Source of the DNA: Thiofilum sp.
GTDB lineage: Bacteria; Pseudomonadota; Gammaproteobacteria; Thiotrichales; Thiotrichaceae
Direction of reading: 5' to 3'
DNA length: 64,000 nt
Assembly: GCF_016711335.1 (NCBI RefSeq)
Contig: NZ_JADJTF010000001.1
Span: forward strand, 3,720,001-3,784,000
Part shown: piece after piece, positions 8,665 to 18,100 of the stretch
Position numbering within the stretch: the first letter of the stretch is position 1
Layout of the letters: every line of letters starts with the position of its first letter
The notes under the pieces: model-generated
Database searches by the model: none
What the model was told of the DNA's origin: nothing
Seen by the model: only the letters and a program-made list of their open reading frames with translations
Program-made: the position numbers and the translations under genes

Positions 8665-9980
8665 AATGTTTCTCCGCTGTGATGCGTTAAATCGACTAAA
8701 TCAACAGATGACTCCGTATCCGTCACTAAAGGGCGCGGTTGAGCACTCAAAGGGTCTAAAGTGGCGATTTTACGCTCGGATGAAATACCTAGCTCGGATA
8801 AACGTTTAGCACTCGGTAGCACATGGCGCTCTAATGAGCCAATTAAACGATTATAACTTTCCACACTTTGCCCTAACTGCCGCCCCATCGTTTGAATATG
8901 AGTCGTTAAAATACTGAGACGTTTATGTAATTCTTCCCCAAGGGTACGAATCTGGCTGGCATTCGCCGTTAGTGCGGCTTGTTTCCAGCCAAAAGCGACC
9001 GCTCGCAATAAAGCCATTAAAGTAGCAGGCGAGGCTAAAATGACTCTTGCATCTAAAGCTTCAGCCAATAAGGTTTTATCCTGCTCTAAAGCCGCGCCTA
9101 AAAAAGCCTCTCCGGGCACAAATAACACCACAAAATCCGGTGCTTGGCTGAATTGCTCCCAATAACGCTTAGCGGCCAATACTTTGACATGCTCTCTTAA
9201 GCTACGTGCATGTTTTTGGAGATAATTCACACGGGAGAGTTCATCAGGTGCATCAACCGCTTGGAGATAGGCATCCATCGGCGCTTTAGCATCCACGATT
9301 AGCTCACGCGCATCGGGTAGCCTCACTACCATATCAGGCCGAATAGTGCGCTCCTCATTACTGCGCTGCACTTGCAGCTCAAAATCACAATGCTCAGTCA
9401 TGCCCGCCAATTCGACAATGCGTTTTAAACTTAATTCACCCCATTGACCGCGTGCTGTAGGATTTTTAAGGGCAGTAGCGAGTTTAGTAGTTTCTTGGCG
9501 TAAGGAGACTTGATCGAGACTTAAAGCACGTAGCTGCTCACCTAAAATACTAAACGAGGCTTCGCGAGCGCGTTCAATGGCATAGAGGTGTTGCTCGGTT
9601 TTTTCTAAGGCTTGGCGAATGGGATCAACCAAATATTCAATCGATTGCTGACGTTGTTCTAAATCGGCTTTAGATTCGGCTTGAAAACGCCCTAGATTTT
9701 CCTGTGCGAGTTGCAAAAACTGCTCATTATTTTCGCGCAATGCACGTTGAGAAAGCACGGCAAATGCATTATTCATCCGGTCTTGGGCATCATCGAGCAT
9801 TAACAGGCGTTCTTCGTGTAATTGCTCCTCGGCTTGCAGGCGATACTCTAAGCGTTCAATCTCGTGTTGGGCTTTTTCTAACGCTCGTCCATAAATCCAA
9901 TAGCCAATAGCTAGCCCTAAACCTAGAGCCAAAAGCACCAATAGTAATGCAGTATAAATATCCAAACCACCTGAGGTCAT
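8661..9980 (-). CDS. rmuC: RmuC-family DNA recombination protein/nuclease
   Basis: A 439-residue RmuC protein: N-terminal membrane anchor (residues 8-30), a coiled coil to about residue 165, then the RmuC core with a restriction-endonuclease-like fold. The likely catalytic residues are P215-D216 (RPDMVV) and D230-A-K232 (IVDAKAP), a PD-(D/E)xK arrangement. RmuC limits inverted-repeat-driven rearrangements in E. coli. Here it is linked by 4-base overlaps to a MotA/ZorA-like and a MotB/ZorB-like gene, an unusual setting. It lies 12 bases after the HAD phosphatase gene. Confidence 0.88.
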   Translation of the reverse strand: MTSGGLDIYTALLLVLLALGLGLAIGYWIYGRALEKAQHEIERLEYRLQAEEQLHEERLLMLDDAQDRMNNAFAVLSQRALRENNEQFLQLAQENLGRFQAESKADLEQRQQSIEYLVDPIRQALEKTEQHLYAIERAREASFSILGEQLRALSLDQVSLRQETTKLATALKNPTARGQWGELSLKRIVELAGMTEHCDFELQVQRSNEERTIRPDMVVRLPDARELIVDAKAPMDAYLQAVDAPDELSRVNYLQKHARSLREHVKVLAAKRYWEQFSQAPDFVVLFVPGEAFLGAALEQDKTLLAEALDARVILASPATLMALLRAVAFGWKQAALTANASQIRTLGEELHKRLSILTTHIQTMGRQLGQSVESYNRLIGSLERHVLPSAKRLSELGISSERKIATLDPLSAQPRPLVTDTESSVDLVDLTHHSGETL

Positions 9981-9992
9981 AGAGCAACGACT

Positions 9993-10679
9993 TTAGTGAG
10001 CGGCTTGAATGGTAAGCCAATGCATAAAATCTAAAGGCTGTTGCAATACCCCTTGCGCACCCCAAGTATCCGGCTGATCATCAGCTCCGATATAACCATA
10101 GCCAGCAATTAAAGCCTTCATACCCGCCCGTTTTGCTGCCTCAATATCGCGCTCCGCATCACCAATATAAATACAATGCGCCGGCTCCACTTCACATTGC
10201 GAGGCTGCATACAGCAAGGGTTCTGGATGAGGTTTAGCTACTGCTAGAGTATCGCCACTCACTACGCTATAAGCCCGCTCACGTAGACGCAATTCATCTA
10301 ATAAAGCCAAAGTCAGTAAAGCAGGTTTATTAGTCACCACCCCCCAAGGAATCCCTAAAGCCTCTAAGTGCTCTAGTACCAAATCCATACCCGCAAATAG
10401 CTCACTATCCACACAGATATTAGCGCTGTAATGATCCAAAAATAGCCGTGTACGATTACGCAATTGCTCTTCCGACATATCATTACCAAACCCCAGTTTT
10501 AATAAGGCTGCTGCACCGTGCGAAGCGGCGGGACGCGCTTGTGCTAGGGTTAAAGTCTCGCGTCCTTCGACTTGCAATACCGCATTTAGAGCATTAACCA
10601 AATCGGGAGCGGTATCGACTAAAGTACCGTCTAAATCAAACAATACGCCTTGGGGTAATGAATAGGCGGCTTTATTCAT
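9993..10679 (-). CDS. HAD-superfamily phosphatase (Gph/MupP type)
   Basis: A 228-residue HAD subfamily IA hydrolase with all four motifs: FDLDGTLVDT (D15, D17), VVTNK, the lysine in KPHPEP and YIGDAERDIEAA. Candidates are phosphoglycolate phosphatase (Gph) or the MurNAc-6-phosphate phosphatase MupP; the sequence alone does not separate them. The window also carries glycolate oxidase, which would use the product of Gph, but that is only suggestive. I chose the ATG at 10679, with AGGA 10 bases upstream; an in-frame ATG 10 codons earlier lacks a good ribosome site. First gene of the rmuC operon. Confidence 0.82.
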   Translation of the reverse strand: MNKAAYSLPQGVLFDLDGTLVDTAPDLVNALNAVLQVEGRETLTLAQARPAASHGAAALLKLGFGNDMSEEQLRNRTRLFLDHYSANICVDSELFAGMDLVLEHLEALGIPWGVVTNKPALLTLALLDELRLRERAYSVVSGDTLAVAKPHPEPLLYAASQCEVEPAHCIYIGDAERDIEAAKRAGMKALIAGYGYIGADDQPDTWGAQGVLQQPLDFMHWLTIQAAH

Positions 10680-10852
10680 GAACTGATATTCCTTATTAAT
10701 AATGGGCAAGTCGTTGAGCTATACGTTAATGAGGATTAGAGAGAGAGTCTAGTGGTAAACCTAAGTCTACCTATAATCGTTTAAGCGCTCATTACTCTAA
10801 GTTATCTTGGATATAATTTGCTTCTAATAGCTACTGTAATGGATTGAAATGA

Positions 10853-11335
10853 ATGATCTTCTTAAAACATGCATTATATACCTTGCTCCTAAGTCTTAGC
10901 CTACTGAGTGTAGCCCTTCCTAGTCATGCTATGACTACTATGGCAGGTAAACCTGTCAAGATGGAGCAATTAGTCGGCAAAGGACGCTGGACGGCTATTG
11001 AAATCTGGGCATCTACTTGCTCGATCTGCCGTCAAACTATTCATCATTTAATTGAAATTGATCAGCGCCTGCCTACTATCGATGTATTCGGTATTTCGAT
11101 TGATGATCAAGCTGGCAAAGCAGAGGCGCAACGTTTTATTCAGCAACATAAAATGCGCTTCCCTAACTTTTTAAGTAATGCGGCGGAGGTGGATGCCTAT
11201 TTAGTTAAACATGCGGATGAAACCTTTTTGGGTACGCCAACCCTGTTATTATTTTCGCCTCAAGGTAAGTTAGTAGCGGTGCAACCCGGACCTGTGACTG
11301 CCACTGAGCTTAAGGATTTTATTAAGACTTTATAA
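10853..11335 (+). CDS. periplasmic TlpA-like thioredoxin-fold protein
   Basis: A 160-residue exported thioredoxin-fold protein. A signal peptide covers residues 1-26 (cleavage after PSHA), the active site is C56-S-I-C59, and the cis-proline loop is LGTPTLLLF near residue 125. It resembles TlpA/ResA redox proteins that keep cysteines of cytochrome c or other exported proteins reduced. It stands alone, convergent with minE. The substrate is unknown. Confidence 0.8.
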   Translation: MIFLKHALYTLLLSLSLLSVALPSHAMTTMAGKPVKMEQLVGKGRWTAIEIWASTCSICRQTIHHLIEIDQRLPTIDVFGISIDDQAGKAEAQRFIQQHKMRFPNFLSNAAEVDAYLVKHADETFLGTPTLLLFSPQGKLVAVQPGPVTATELKDFIKTL

Positions 11336-11346
11336 CTTATACCTTT

Positions 11347-11369
11347 CCACCCTAAGTACTTTAGGGTGG
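11347..11369. terminator. bidirectional terminator between tlpA-like gene and minE
   Basis: A perfect 9-bp stem (CCACCCTAA / TTAGGGTGG) with a 5-base loop lies between two convergent genes. On the plus strand it is followed by a T-rich stretch (GGCTTTAAGTCCTTTT). Confidence 0.65.
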
Positions 11370-11383
11370 GGCTTTAAGTCCTT

Positions 11384-11641
11384 TTAATGCACCCGTTCAG
11401 GTAGAGTAATATTTAGTTCTAATATGTCGAAATCCGTGCCTTTTTCAAATTGCACTTGTACTTGTCCTTCATCAACCGCCACATATTTACGAATCACTTC
11501 CATAATATCGCGGCGCAACTGGGGTAAAAAGTCGGGGCCAGATCGATCCAGACGCTCATGAGCAATTAAAATCTGTAATCGCTCTTTCGCCACTTTAGCG
11601 GAATCCTGCTTAGTGGTCTTAAAAAAGCTGAACAATCCCAT
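11384..11641 (-). CDS. minE: cell division topological specificity factor MinE
   Basis: An 85-residue MinE. It stimulates the MinD ATPase and drives Min oscillation so that the division site stays at mid-cell. The N-terminal amphipathic membrane segment MGLFSFFK and the MinD-contact helix RLQILIAHER (residues 22-31) are clear, followed by the dimerisation domain. It lies 3 bases after the minD stop and ends the min operon. Confidence 0.95.
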   Translation of the reverse strand: MGLFSFFKTTKQDSAKVAKERLQILIAHERLDRSGPDFLPQLRRDIMEVIRKYVAVDEGQVQVQFEKGTDFDILELNITLPERVH

Positions 11642-11644
11642 TGG

Positions 11645-12454
11645 TTAACCTCCAAATAGGCGTTTGAGGAATCCTTTCTTCTCAACAGCTAAAAAGCGAT
11701 GGGGAACCGTCTCTCCTAAATAACGTCTGACAAAATCATCATAGGCTTGTCCCGCATGGCTTTGCGTGTCCAAAATAATCGGGGAACCATTATTGGAGGC
11801 TTGTAGCACACTTTTAGATTCTGGAATCACTCCAATCAAAGGGACAGCCAAGATTTCTAAAATGTCTTCCATCGCCAACATTTCGCCCTCTTGCACTCGT
11901 TCTGGTGCATAGCGAGTGATCAATAAAAACTCGCGTACTGACTCACCCTGCTCAGCTTTGCGGGTTTTACTGGCGAGTAAACCTAAGATGCGATCTGAAT
12001 CCCGTACTGAAGAAACCTCAGGGTTAGTGACTACAATGGCATCGTCAGCAAAATACATCGCCATTGCAGCACCCTTTTCAATGCCTGCGGGCGAGTCACA
12101 AAGGATATAGTCAAACCCATCCTCTTGAAGCTCCTTAATCACACGTTCCACCCCCTCTTGTGTCAAGGACTCTTTATCACGAGTTTGGGAGGCAGGTAAA
12201 ACATATAAATTTTCACACCGCTTATCTTTGATCAGCGCTTGCTTTAAGGTCGCCTCACCATTGATCACGTTAATAAAGTCATAGACCACGCGGCGCTCAC
12301 AACCCATAATCAAATCGAGATTACGTAATCCTACGTCAAAATCGATCACTGCCGTTTTATGACCGCGTAAAGCTAACCCTGTTGCAAAGGCGGCGCTGGT
12401 GGTTGTTTTACCGACTCCTCCTTTGCCAGAGGTAACCACAATAATCCTAGTCAA
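11645..12454 (-). CDS. minD: septum site-determining ATPase MinD
   Basis: A 269-residue ParA-type ATPase with the deviant Walker A motif SGKGGVGKTT at 9-18, DFDVGLRNLD after the second strand, and the C-terminal membrane-targeting helix KKGFLKRLFGG. It recruits MinC to the membrane to block FtsZ rings away from mid-cell. It is separated from minC by 271 bases that contain a 129-bp interspersed repeat, so minDE may have lost tight coupling to minC. Confidence 0.96.
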   Translation of the reverse strand: MTRIIVVTSGKGGVGKTTTSAAFATGLALRGHKTAVIDFDVGLRNLDLIMGCERRVVYDFINVINGEATLKQALIKDKRCENLYVLPASQTRDKESLTQEGVERVIKELQEDGFDYILCDSPAGIEKGAAMAMYFADDAIVVTNPEVSSVRDSDRILGLLASKTRKAEQGESVREFLLITRYAPERVQEGEMLAMEDILEILAVPLIGVIPESKSVLQASNNGSPIILDTQSHAGQAYDDFVRRYLGETVPHRFLAVEKKGFLKRLFGG

Positions 12455-12496
12455 TCTAATACTCCTTTATTTAGTTGAGACACTCAAAAGTCACAT

Positions 12497-12625
12497 AAGT
12501 AGTCATGCAAAAGTTATCGAGCATTCCTTCCGCAGGCGCTGTGAATACATCCTTGTAAGCTTCAAGGCAACGTCCCTGCCGCCAAGACTGCTCCAGAAAT
12601 ACCCGCTAACTTTCACTCAGGTACT
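12497..12625 (-). repeat. interspersed repeat copy 1 (MITE-like), between minC and minD
   Basis: One of four ~129-bp copies in the window (others at 27288, about 42965 and 62667). Ends read AAGTAGTCATGC... on one side and ...CGCTAACTTTCACTCAGGTACT on the other, forming imperfect terminal inverted repeats of about 30 bp built around AAGTTATCG. In its sense direction (minus strand here) it has an internal hairpin GGCGGC-N6-GTTGCC, with G-T pairs in place of G-C. The sense direction equals the direction of min transcription. No ORF inside. Confidence 0.85.
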
Positions 12626-12725
12626 GACTGTTACCAGCACAGCAAAAGGTCAGAGTTTAACAAATAGCACTTTAAAAACTAAGGTTAAATAGCCAATACC
12701 AGCTATATCTTTAAACTATTTTTAA

Positions 12726-13436
12726 TTAAAACATAGAATCAATAACAAGTTTTTCACCGCTTAAATAGATCATTGCTGGACGACCTTTCAGTGGAGTATC
12801 CACTTCATCCAAGAGTCGGTAGCGTCCGGCAATAGCCACTAGCTCAGCTTCTAATTTTTGGCAAAAAATTCGCGCTTGAGTATCGCCTAACACACCCGCT
12901 AATACCCGCCCGCGTAGCGACCCATATACATGCACCGATCCCGCTGCTAATAGCTCTGATCCGGCACTGGTGTGCTGTAATACTACAATATCGCCTTGCA
13001 AGGCACACACTTGCTGCCCCGAACGTACCGGTTTATCGACTAATACTAAATGGGATTGCACGGGATTAGTAAGCGCTTGGGTAGGGGTAATTTCAACCGG
13101 AATAGAGGTTTGAGTACTACGGGCTACTGCCCCCGGACGTAGCATAGCCCAGCCTGCTTGTGCAGCCTGCTCACTGAATTCTTCAGGAAAATTACGTAAA
13201 CCTACTGGAATGAAGTCCGCTTCACGTATAACATCTGCCAGAATTTTTAGGTCAATATTTTGGCATTCCGCGCTAATACCCTGACAATCCACGATGATAG
13301 GCCCTCTGGATAGCACGGGTGATATTTCACGCTTTTGTTTTAAAGCCGTACCAATAGCGGCTACATCACTAGACTGTAGTGCCAATACATTGACTAGCGT
13401 CATTTCGCCTTTAAATATAAAGGGTTGTTGCGCCAT
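12726..13436 (-). CDS. minC: septum site-determining protein MinC
   Basis: A 236-residue FtsZ inhibitor. The N-terminal domain (residues 1-105) binds FtsZ, a loose linker follows, and the C-terminal right-handed beta-helix (from about 135, with GDIVVLQHTSAGSELLAAG and VYGSLRGRVLAG) dimerises and binds MinD. First gene of the min operon, divergent from the Sel1 protein gene. The spacing to minD is unusually long because a repeat element is inserted. Confidence 0.94.
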   Translation of the reverse strand: MAQQPFIFKGEMTLVNVLALQSSDVAAIGTALKQKREISPVLSRGPIIVDCQGISAECQNIDLKILADVIREADFIPVGLRNFPEEFSEQAAQAGWAMLRPGAVARSTQTSIPVEITPTQALTNPVQSHLVLVDKPVRSGQQVCALQGDIVVLQHTSAGSELLAAGSVHVYGSLRGRVLAGVLGDTQARIFCQKLEAELVAIAGRYRLLDEVDTPLKGRPAMIYLSGEKLVIDSMF

Positions 13437-13615
13437 GAACTTTCCTCCTTGTCCCCCACTATGAGTCTTGATATGGATAAGCTAGCTGTAAATTTGACCT
13501 TATCGGAAAATTTTTATCTTTTCATAAGGATTTGTTATATTTATAACCAAGTTGTGAGTTATTAATCACAACCTAAACCTCTCCTGAATAACTAAGCTTG
13601 CTGGAATTTATAATC

Positions 13616-14962
13616 ATGCGCAGGAGCAATTATCGCACCTTTTTTCCCTATATTGCCTTAGTAGGGTCTCTTAGTTTTTATGTAATGGGCAGCACTGCAA
13701 ATGCAGAACTTGACAATACCCGCTACACCACTCCGCTACCCGAATTAGGCAGTGTAGCCAGCCCCTCTGAGCAATTTCGTATTGCAGAACGCTATATTAA
13801 GGGAGCAGGTGTAGAAAGCAACCCAGAGCTTGGTATGCAGTGGTTACGTTTAGCGGCTGCACAACAATACCCTAAAGCGCTTTATGAGTTAGCTTTCCAC
13901 TACGAACACGGCATTGATGCTAAACAAGATACCAGCAAAGCGGTTAGCTTATATAAACAAGCTGCTAATCTAGGTTACATGGATGCGCAATTTAATCTAG
14001 GCTTTTTGTACATTAAAAATGGTGATGTCAAAGAAGCTAGCGTTTGGCTAGAAAAAGCAGCGCTGCAAAATGATCGGGATGCCCAATATAACCTATCGCT
14101 CATTTATGCCGATAATATGTTAGGGGGGAGTACTGACAATCAAAAAGCGATTGAGTGGCTCACTAAAGCGGCTGAAAACGGGCATCGTGATGCTCAATTC
14201 AATCTAGGTACACGTTATCTTCAAGGCACTATCGTTGAAAAAAATATGGAAAAAGCAGCCTATTGGTTCACGACTGCTGCTAACCAAAACGATGCCGCCG
14301 CCCAATTTAATTTGGGGCTGATGTATGAAGAAGGTGATGGAGTCGAGAAAGACCTAGCTAAAGCTATTGAATGGTATCGTAAAGCAGCCGAGCAAAATGA
14401 GGCAGGAGCACAATATAATTTAGGCATTAAATACGTATTGGGCGAAGGCATAGAGCAAAATACGGACAAAGGGATTGAGTGGGTGTCAAAAGCCGCTGAA
14501 AATAAAAACCCTGCGGCACAATACATGATGGCGTATTTATTTAATCAAGGCAGTGACTTACCTCATGACCCTTCTCAAGCGCTTTATTGGTATCGTGCCT
14601 CTGCCGAACAAGGCTATGTAGAAGCTCAATATAATCTTGCGATGATGTTTGCCAAAGGTGAAGGGGTAGAACAAGATTATAAAGAATCCCTCTTCTGGGT
14701 ACGCAAAGCGGCGCAAGCCAATCATATTAATGCTCAATATAGTCTGGGTACTTTTCTCGCTAAGGGACTAGGGACTCCTAAAAATCTACCTGAAGCGGCC
14801 TTTTGGCTCTCTTTAGCCGCTGCTAAAGGGGAGCAACATGCGATAGAAAACCGCGATGTCGTGATGGAAATGCTCAGCTCAGCCGAACGCGATGATGTTA
14901 AAAAGCGTATTGAGGTAGAGCTTGCCAAAAACCCTACTGATAGACCTATGGGTTCGCCCTAA
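13616..14962 (+). CDS. exported Sel1-repeat protein
   Basis: A 448-residue protein with an N-terminal hydrophobic signal segment (cleavage likely after TANA) and about ten Sel1-like TPR repeats of 36 residues from residue 45 to the C-terminus. Typical units are AQFNLGLMYEEGDGV and A-x-EWYRKAAEQ. Such proteins act as protein-protein scaffolds, often in the periplasm. I prefer the ATG at 13616; an upstream in-frame TTG at 13598 would add six residues. Its partner is not evident; it stands alone between minC and mfd. Confidence 0.82.
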   Translation: MRRSNYRTFFPYIALVGSLSFYVMGSTANAELDNTRYTTPLPELGSVASPSEQFRIAERYIKGAGVESNPELGMQWLRLAAAQQYPKALYELAFHYEHGIDAKQDTSKAVSLYKQAANLGYMDAQFNLGFLYIKNGDVKEASVWLEKAALQNDRDAQYNLSLIYADNMLGGSTDNQKAIEWLTKAAENGHRDAQFNLGTRYLQGTIVEKNMEKAAYWFTTAANQNDAAAQFNLGLMYEEGDGVEKDLAKAIEWYRKAAEQNEAGAQYNLGIKYVLGEGIEQNTDKGIEWVSKAAENKNPAAQYMMAYLFNQGSDLPHDPSQALYWYRASAEQGYVEAQYNLAMMFAKGEGVEQDYKESLFWVRKAAQANHINAQYSLGTFLAKGLGTPKNLPEAAFWLSLAAAKGEQHAIENRDVVMEMLSSAERDDVKKRIEVELAKNPTDRPMGSP

Positions 14963-14972
14963 ACACCGTTTC

Positions 14973-15002
14973 ACAGGGTAGCGCCTAGAGCACTACCCCT
15001 GA
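14973..15002 (+). terminator. hairpin after the Sel1 gene
   Basis: A stem GGGTAG / CTACCC, extended by a bulged CAG/CTG, with an 11-base loop just downstream of the Sel1 stop. No long T-run follows, so this is a modest candidate. Confidence 0.4.
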
Positions 15003-15103
15003 GATAGGCTTGAGGTATTGAAAACACCCTAACATGATCTAAAAGTTCACCCATTGCTCAGTTCAGGGTAAAATGCCGCATTTTATAGTGTTGGGATACC
15101 CCG

Positions 15104-18100
15104 ATGAGCGCTTGGCTAAAACCTATTTTCCCTCCCCCTCCTCATGGTTCTACCTACTGGGGACAATTACAAGGTAGCGCCCAAAGTTTATTAATGGCTA
15201 ATACCGCTGAACAACACAAAGGCATAGTCCTGCTACTGACAGCCGATATTCATGCCGCCCATCGCTTAGAAGCCGCATTAAGGTTTTTCACTCCCCATAC
15301 ACCTATACATATTTTCCCTGATTGGGAAACCTTGCCTTATGATATTTTTTCACCGCTTGAAGATATTGTCTCGGAACGCTTAAAGCTGTTATCCAAGCTT
15401 TCTAGTATGGTACAGGGTATTTTAATCGTACCGATGACGACTTTAATGCATCGCCTACCGCCCACTCACTATATCCATGCGCATACTCTTAATGTCACGA
15501 CAGGCGATTCATTTAAGGTAGAAACCTTTCGCCAGCAATTAGAGCAAGCGGGCTATCGCTCAGTGAATCAAGTGCTAGAGCACGGTGAGTACGCCACGCG
15601 TGGCTCGATCTTTGACTTATTTCCTATGGGTAGCGATGTACCTTATCGCATTGATTTGTTTGATGATGAAATTGAAAGTATTCGCAGCTTCGACCCTGAA
15701 ACTCAAAGGACTCTGGATAAAGTTAAACAAATTGAATTATTGCCCGCCCGCGAGTTTCCATTAGATAAAGCGGGAATTGCGTTATTTAAGCAAAACTACC
15801 GCAATCAATTAGGGGGTGATCTTAGTCGTAGTCAAATTTATGATGCGGTGAGTAAAGGCAATCCTCCCGCCGGTATTGAATACTATCTACCCCTGTTTTT
15901 TGAGCACACTGCTACCCTATTTGATTATTTGCCTGAGCGCACTTTAGTTATTTTTGAGGATCAAGCTCAAGCCGCGATGGCGAGCTTTTGGCAAACGATT
16001 GAGCATCGCTATGAAGAGCGCCGCCATGATATTGAACGCCCACTCCTAGAGCCTAAAAAGGTTTTCATTGATCCCGCCACACTCAATTATGAATTAGGGC
16101 GCTATCGACGTATTCAAGTAGCCCAAGGTACTGAGCAAGCAGGTACACATTATCCTACTTATTCCCTACCGCCCCTCTTAGTGCAAACTAAGCATGAGCA
16201 ACCTTTAATTTTGCTCACTGAATTTTTAAAGCTGCTCAAAGGGCGCGTGCTGTTTACCGCAGAATCAGCAGGACGGCGTGAAGCACTATTACAATTACTG
16301 CGTGATAATCAATTAAGCGTCAAAGTACTGGAAAGCTGGCAAGCCTTTTTAAATTCCAAAGAGGCTATGGCGATTACCGTCGCTCCTTTGGAATCCGGCT
16401 TTTGGCTCAAGGAACCTGCTTTAGCCGTTATTCCCGAAACGCTGTTGCATGGTGCACCCGTTCAACAACAACGCCGCCGCAAAAAAGCTACGCGCGATGC
16501 TGACTCGATTATTCGCAATCTCACCGATCTGAATCAGGGTACACCTATCGTGCACGAAGAACACGGAGTCGGGCGCTATTTAGGGATGCAGACGATTACC
16601 ACTGGAGGCATGACTTCGGAGTATTTAACTCTCGAATATGCAGGCGGTGATCGACTTTATGTGCCTGTTACGGCTTTACATCTGATTAGTCGTTATACAG
16701 GGGTATCACCTGATGCAGCCCCCCTACATAAACTAGGTAATGAGCAATGGAGCAAAAGTCGCCAAAAAGCCGCCGAAAAAGCCCGTGATGTGGCGGCGGA
16801 ATTACTCGATATTCATGCGCGTCGTGCTGCTCAACTCGGTCAAGCCTTTGAATTTAATGAGCTAGAATATCAACAATTTTCCGCTGGCTTCCCCTTTGAG
16901 GAAACACCGGATCAAGCCCTTGCGATTGAATCGGTTATTCGAGACATGCGCTCCAAGCAACCGATGGATCGAGTCGTGTGCGGTGATGTGGGCTTTGGTA
17001 AAACCGAAGTCGCTATGCGTGCTACCTTTATCGCTGCCAATGCAGGTAAGCAAGTCGCTATTATTGCCCCGACTACCCTACTGGTTCAGCAACATTTAAA
17101 TAATTTCCGCGACCGCTTTGCCGATTGGCCGTTTGTTGTGGAGTCTTTATCACGCTTTAAAACCGCTGCTCAAGTGAAGCAAGCATTAGAGAAGGTAGCC
17201 GCTGGGCAAATTGACATAGTGATTGGTACGCACAAACTATTACAAGACGATGTAGTATTTAAAAATCTCGGCTTAGTGATTATTGACGAGGAACATCGTT
17301 TTGGGGTGCGCCATAAAGAGCAACTCAAAAAGCTACGGGCTAATGTCGATATGCTCACCATGACCGCCACACCGATTCCGCGCACGCTGAATATGTCGCT
17401 GTCGGGTTTGCGTGATTTATCGATTATTGCTACCCCTCCGGTACAACGCCATGCGATTAAAACGTTTGTCACCGAATGGAGTAATACCCTGATTCAAGAA
17501 GCGTGTGCGCGGGAAATTGCACGCGGGGGTCAGGTATATGTGCTGCATAATGAAGTAGATACGATTGGCAAAATGGTCGAAGACCTACAAGTATTATTGC
17601 CACAAGCTAAGATCCAATACGCACACGGGCAAATGCGCGAGCGCGAATTGGAAAGCATTATGCAGGACTTTTACCATCAGCGTTTCCAAATTTTGGTTGC
17701 CACCACGATTATTGAAAATGGTATCGACGTTCCCTCGGCAAATACCATTATTATCAATCGCGCGGATAAATTAGGGCTAGCACAATTACATCAATTACGC
17801 GGACGGGTTGGGCGTTCGCATCATCGCGCTTATGCCTATTTAATTACTCCACCGAAAAAGCATTTAACACCTGATGCGCAAAAACGTTTAGAGGCTATTG
17901 AATCCTTAGAGGATTTAGGGGTTGGATTTACTTTAGCGACTCACGATTTAGAAATTCGCGGGGCGGGTGAGTTATTAGGTGAAGATCAAAGCGGGCAAAT
18001 CCAAGAGATTGGCTATCACCTTTACAATGATTTATTGCAACGTGCCGTGCGAGCCTTAAAAACCGGACAAATGATCGATTTAGCGCAACCGACTCAACCA

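Noticed and set aside
12399..12692. 97-codon plus-strand frame across the minD start and repeat copy 1
   Set aside because: It reads the antisense of minD and then the repeat; no start context and no similar frame in the other repeat copies.
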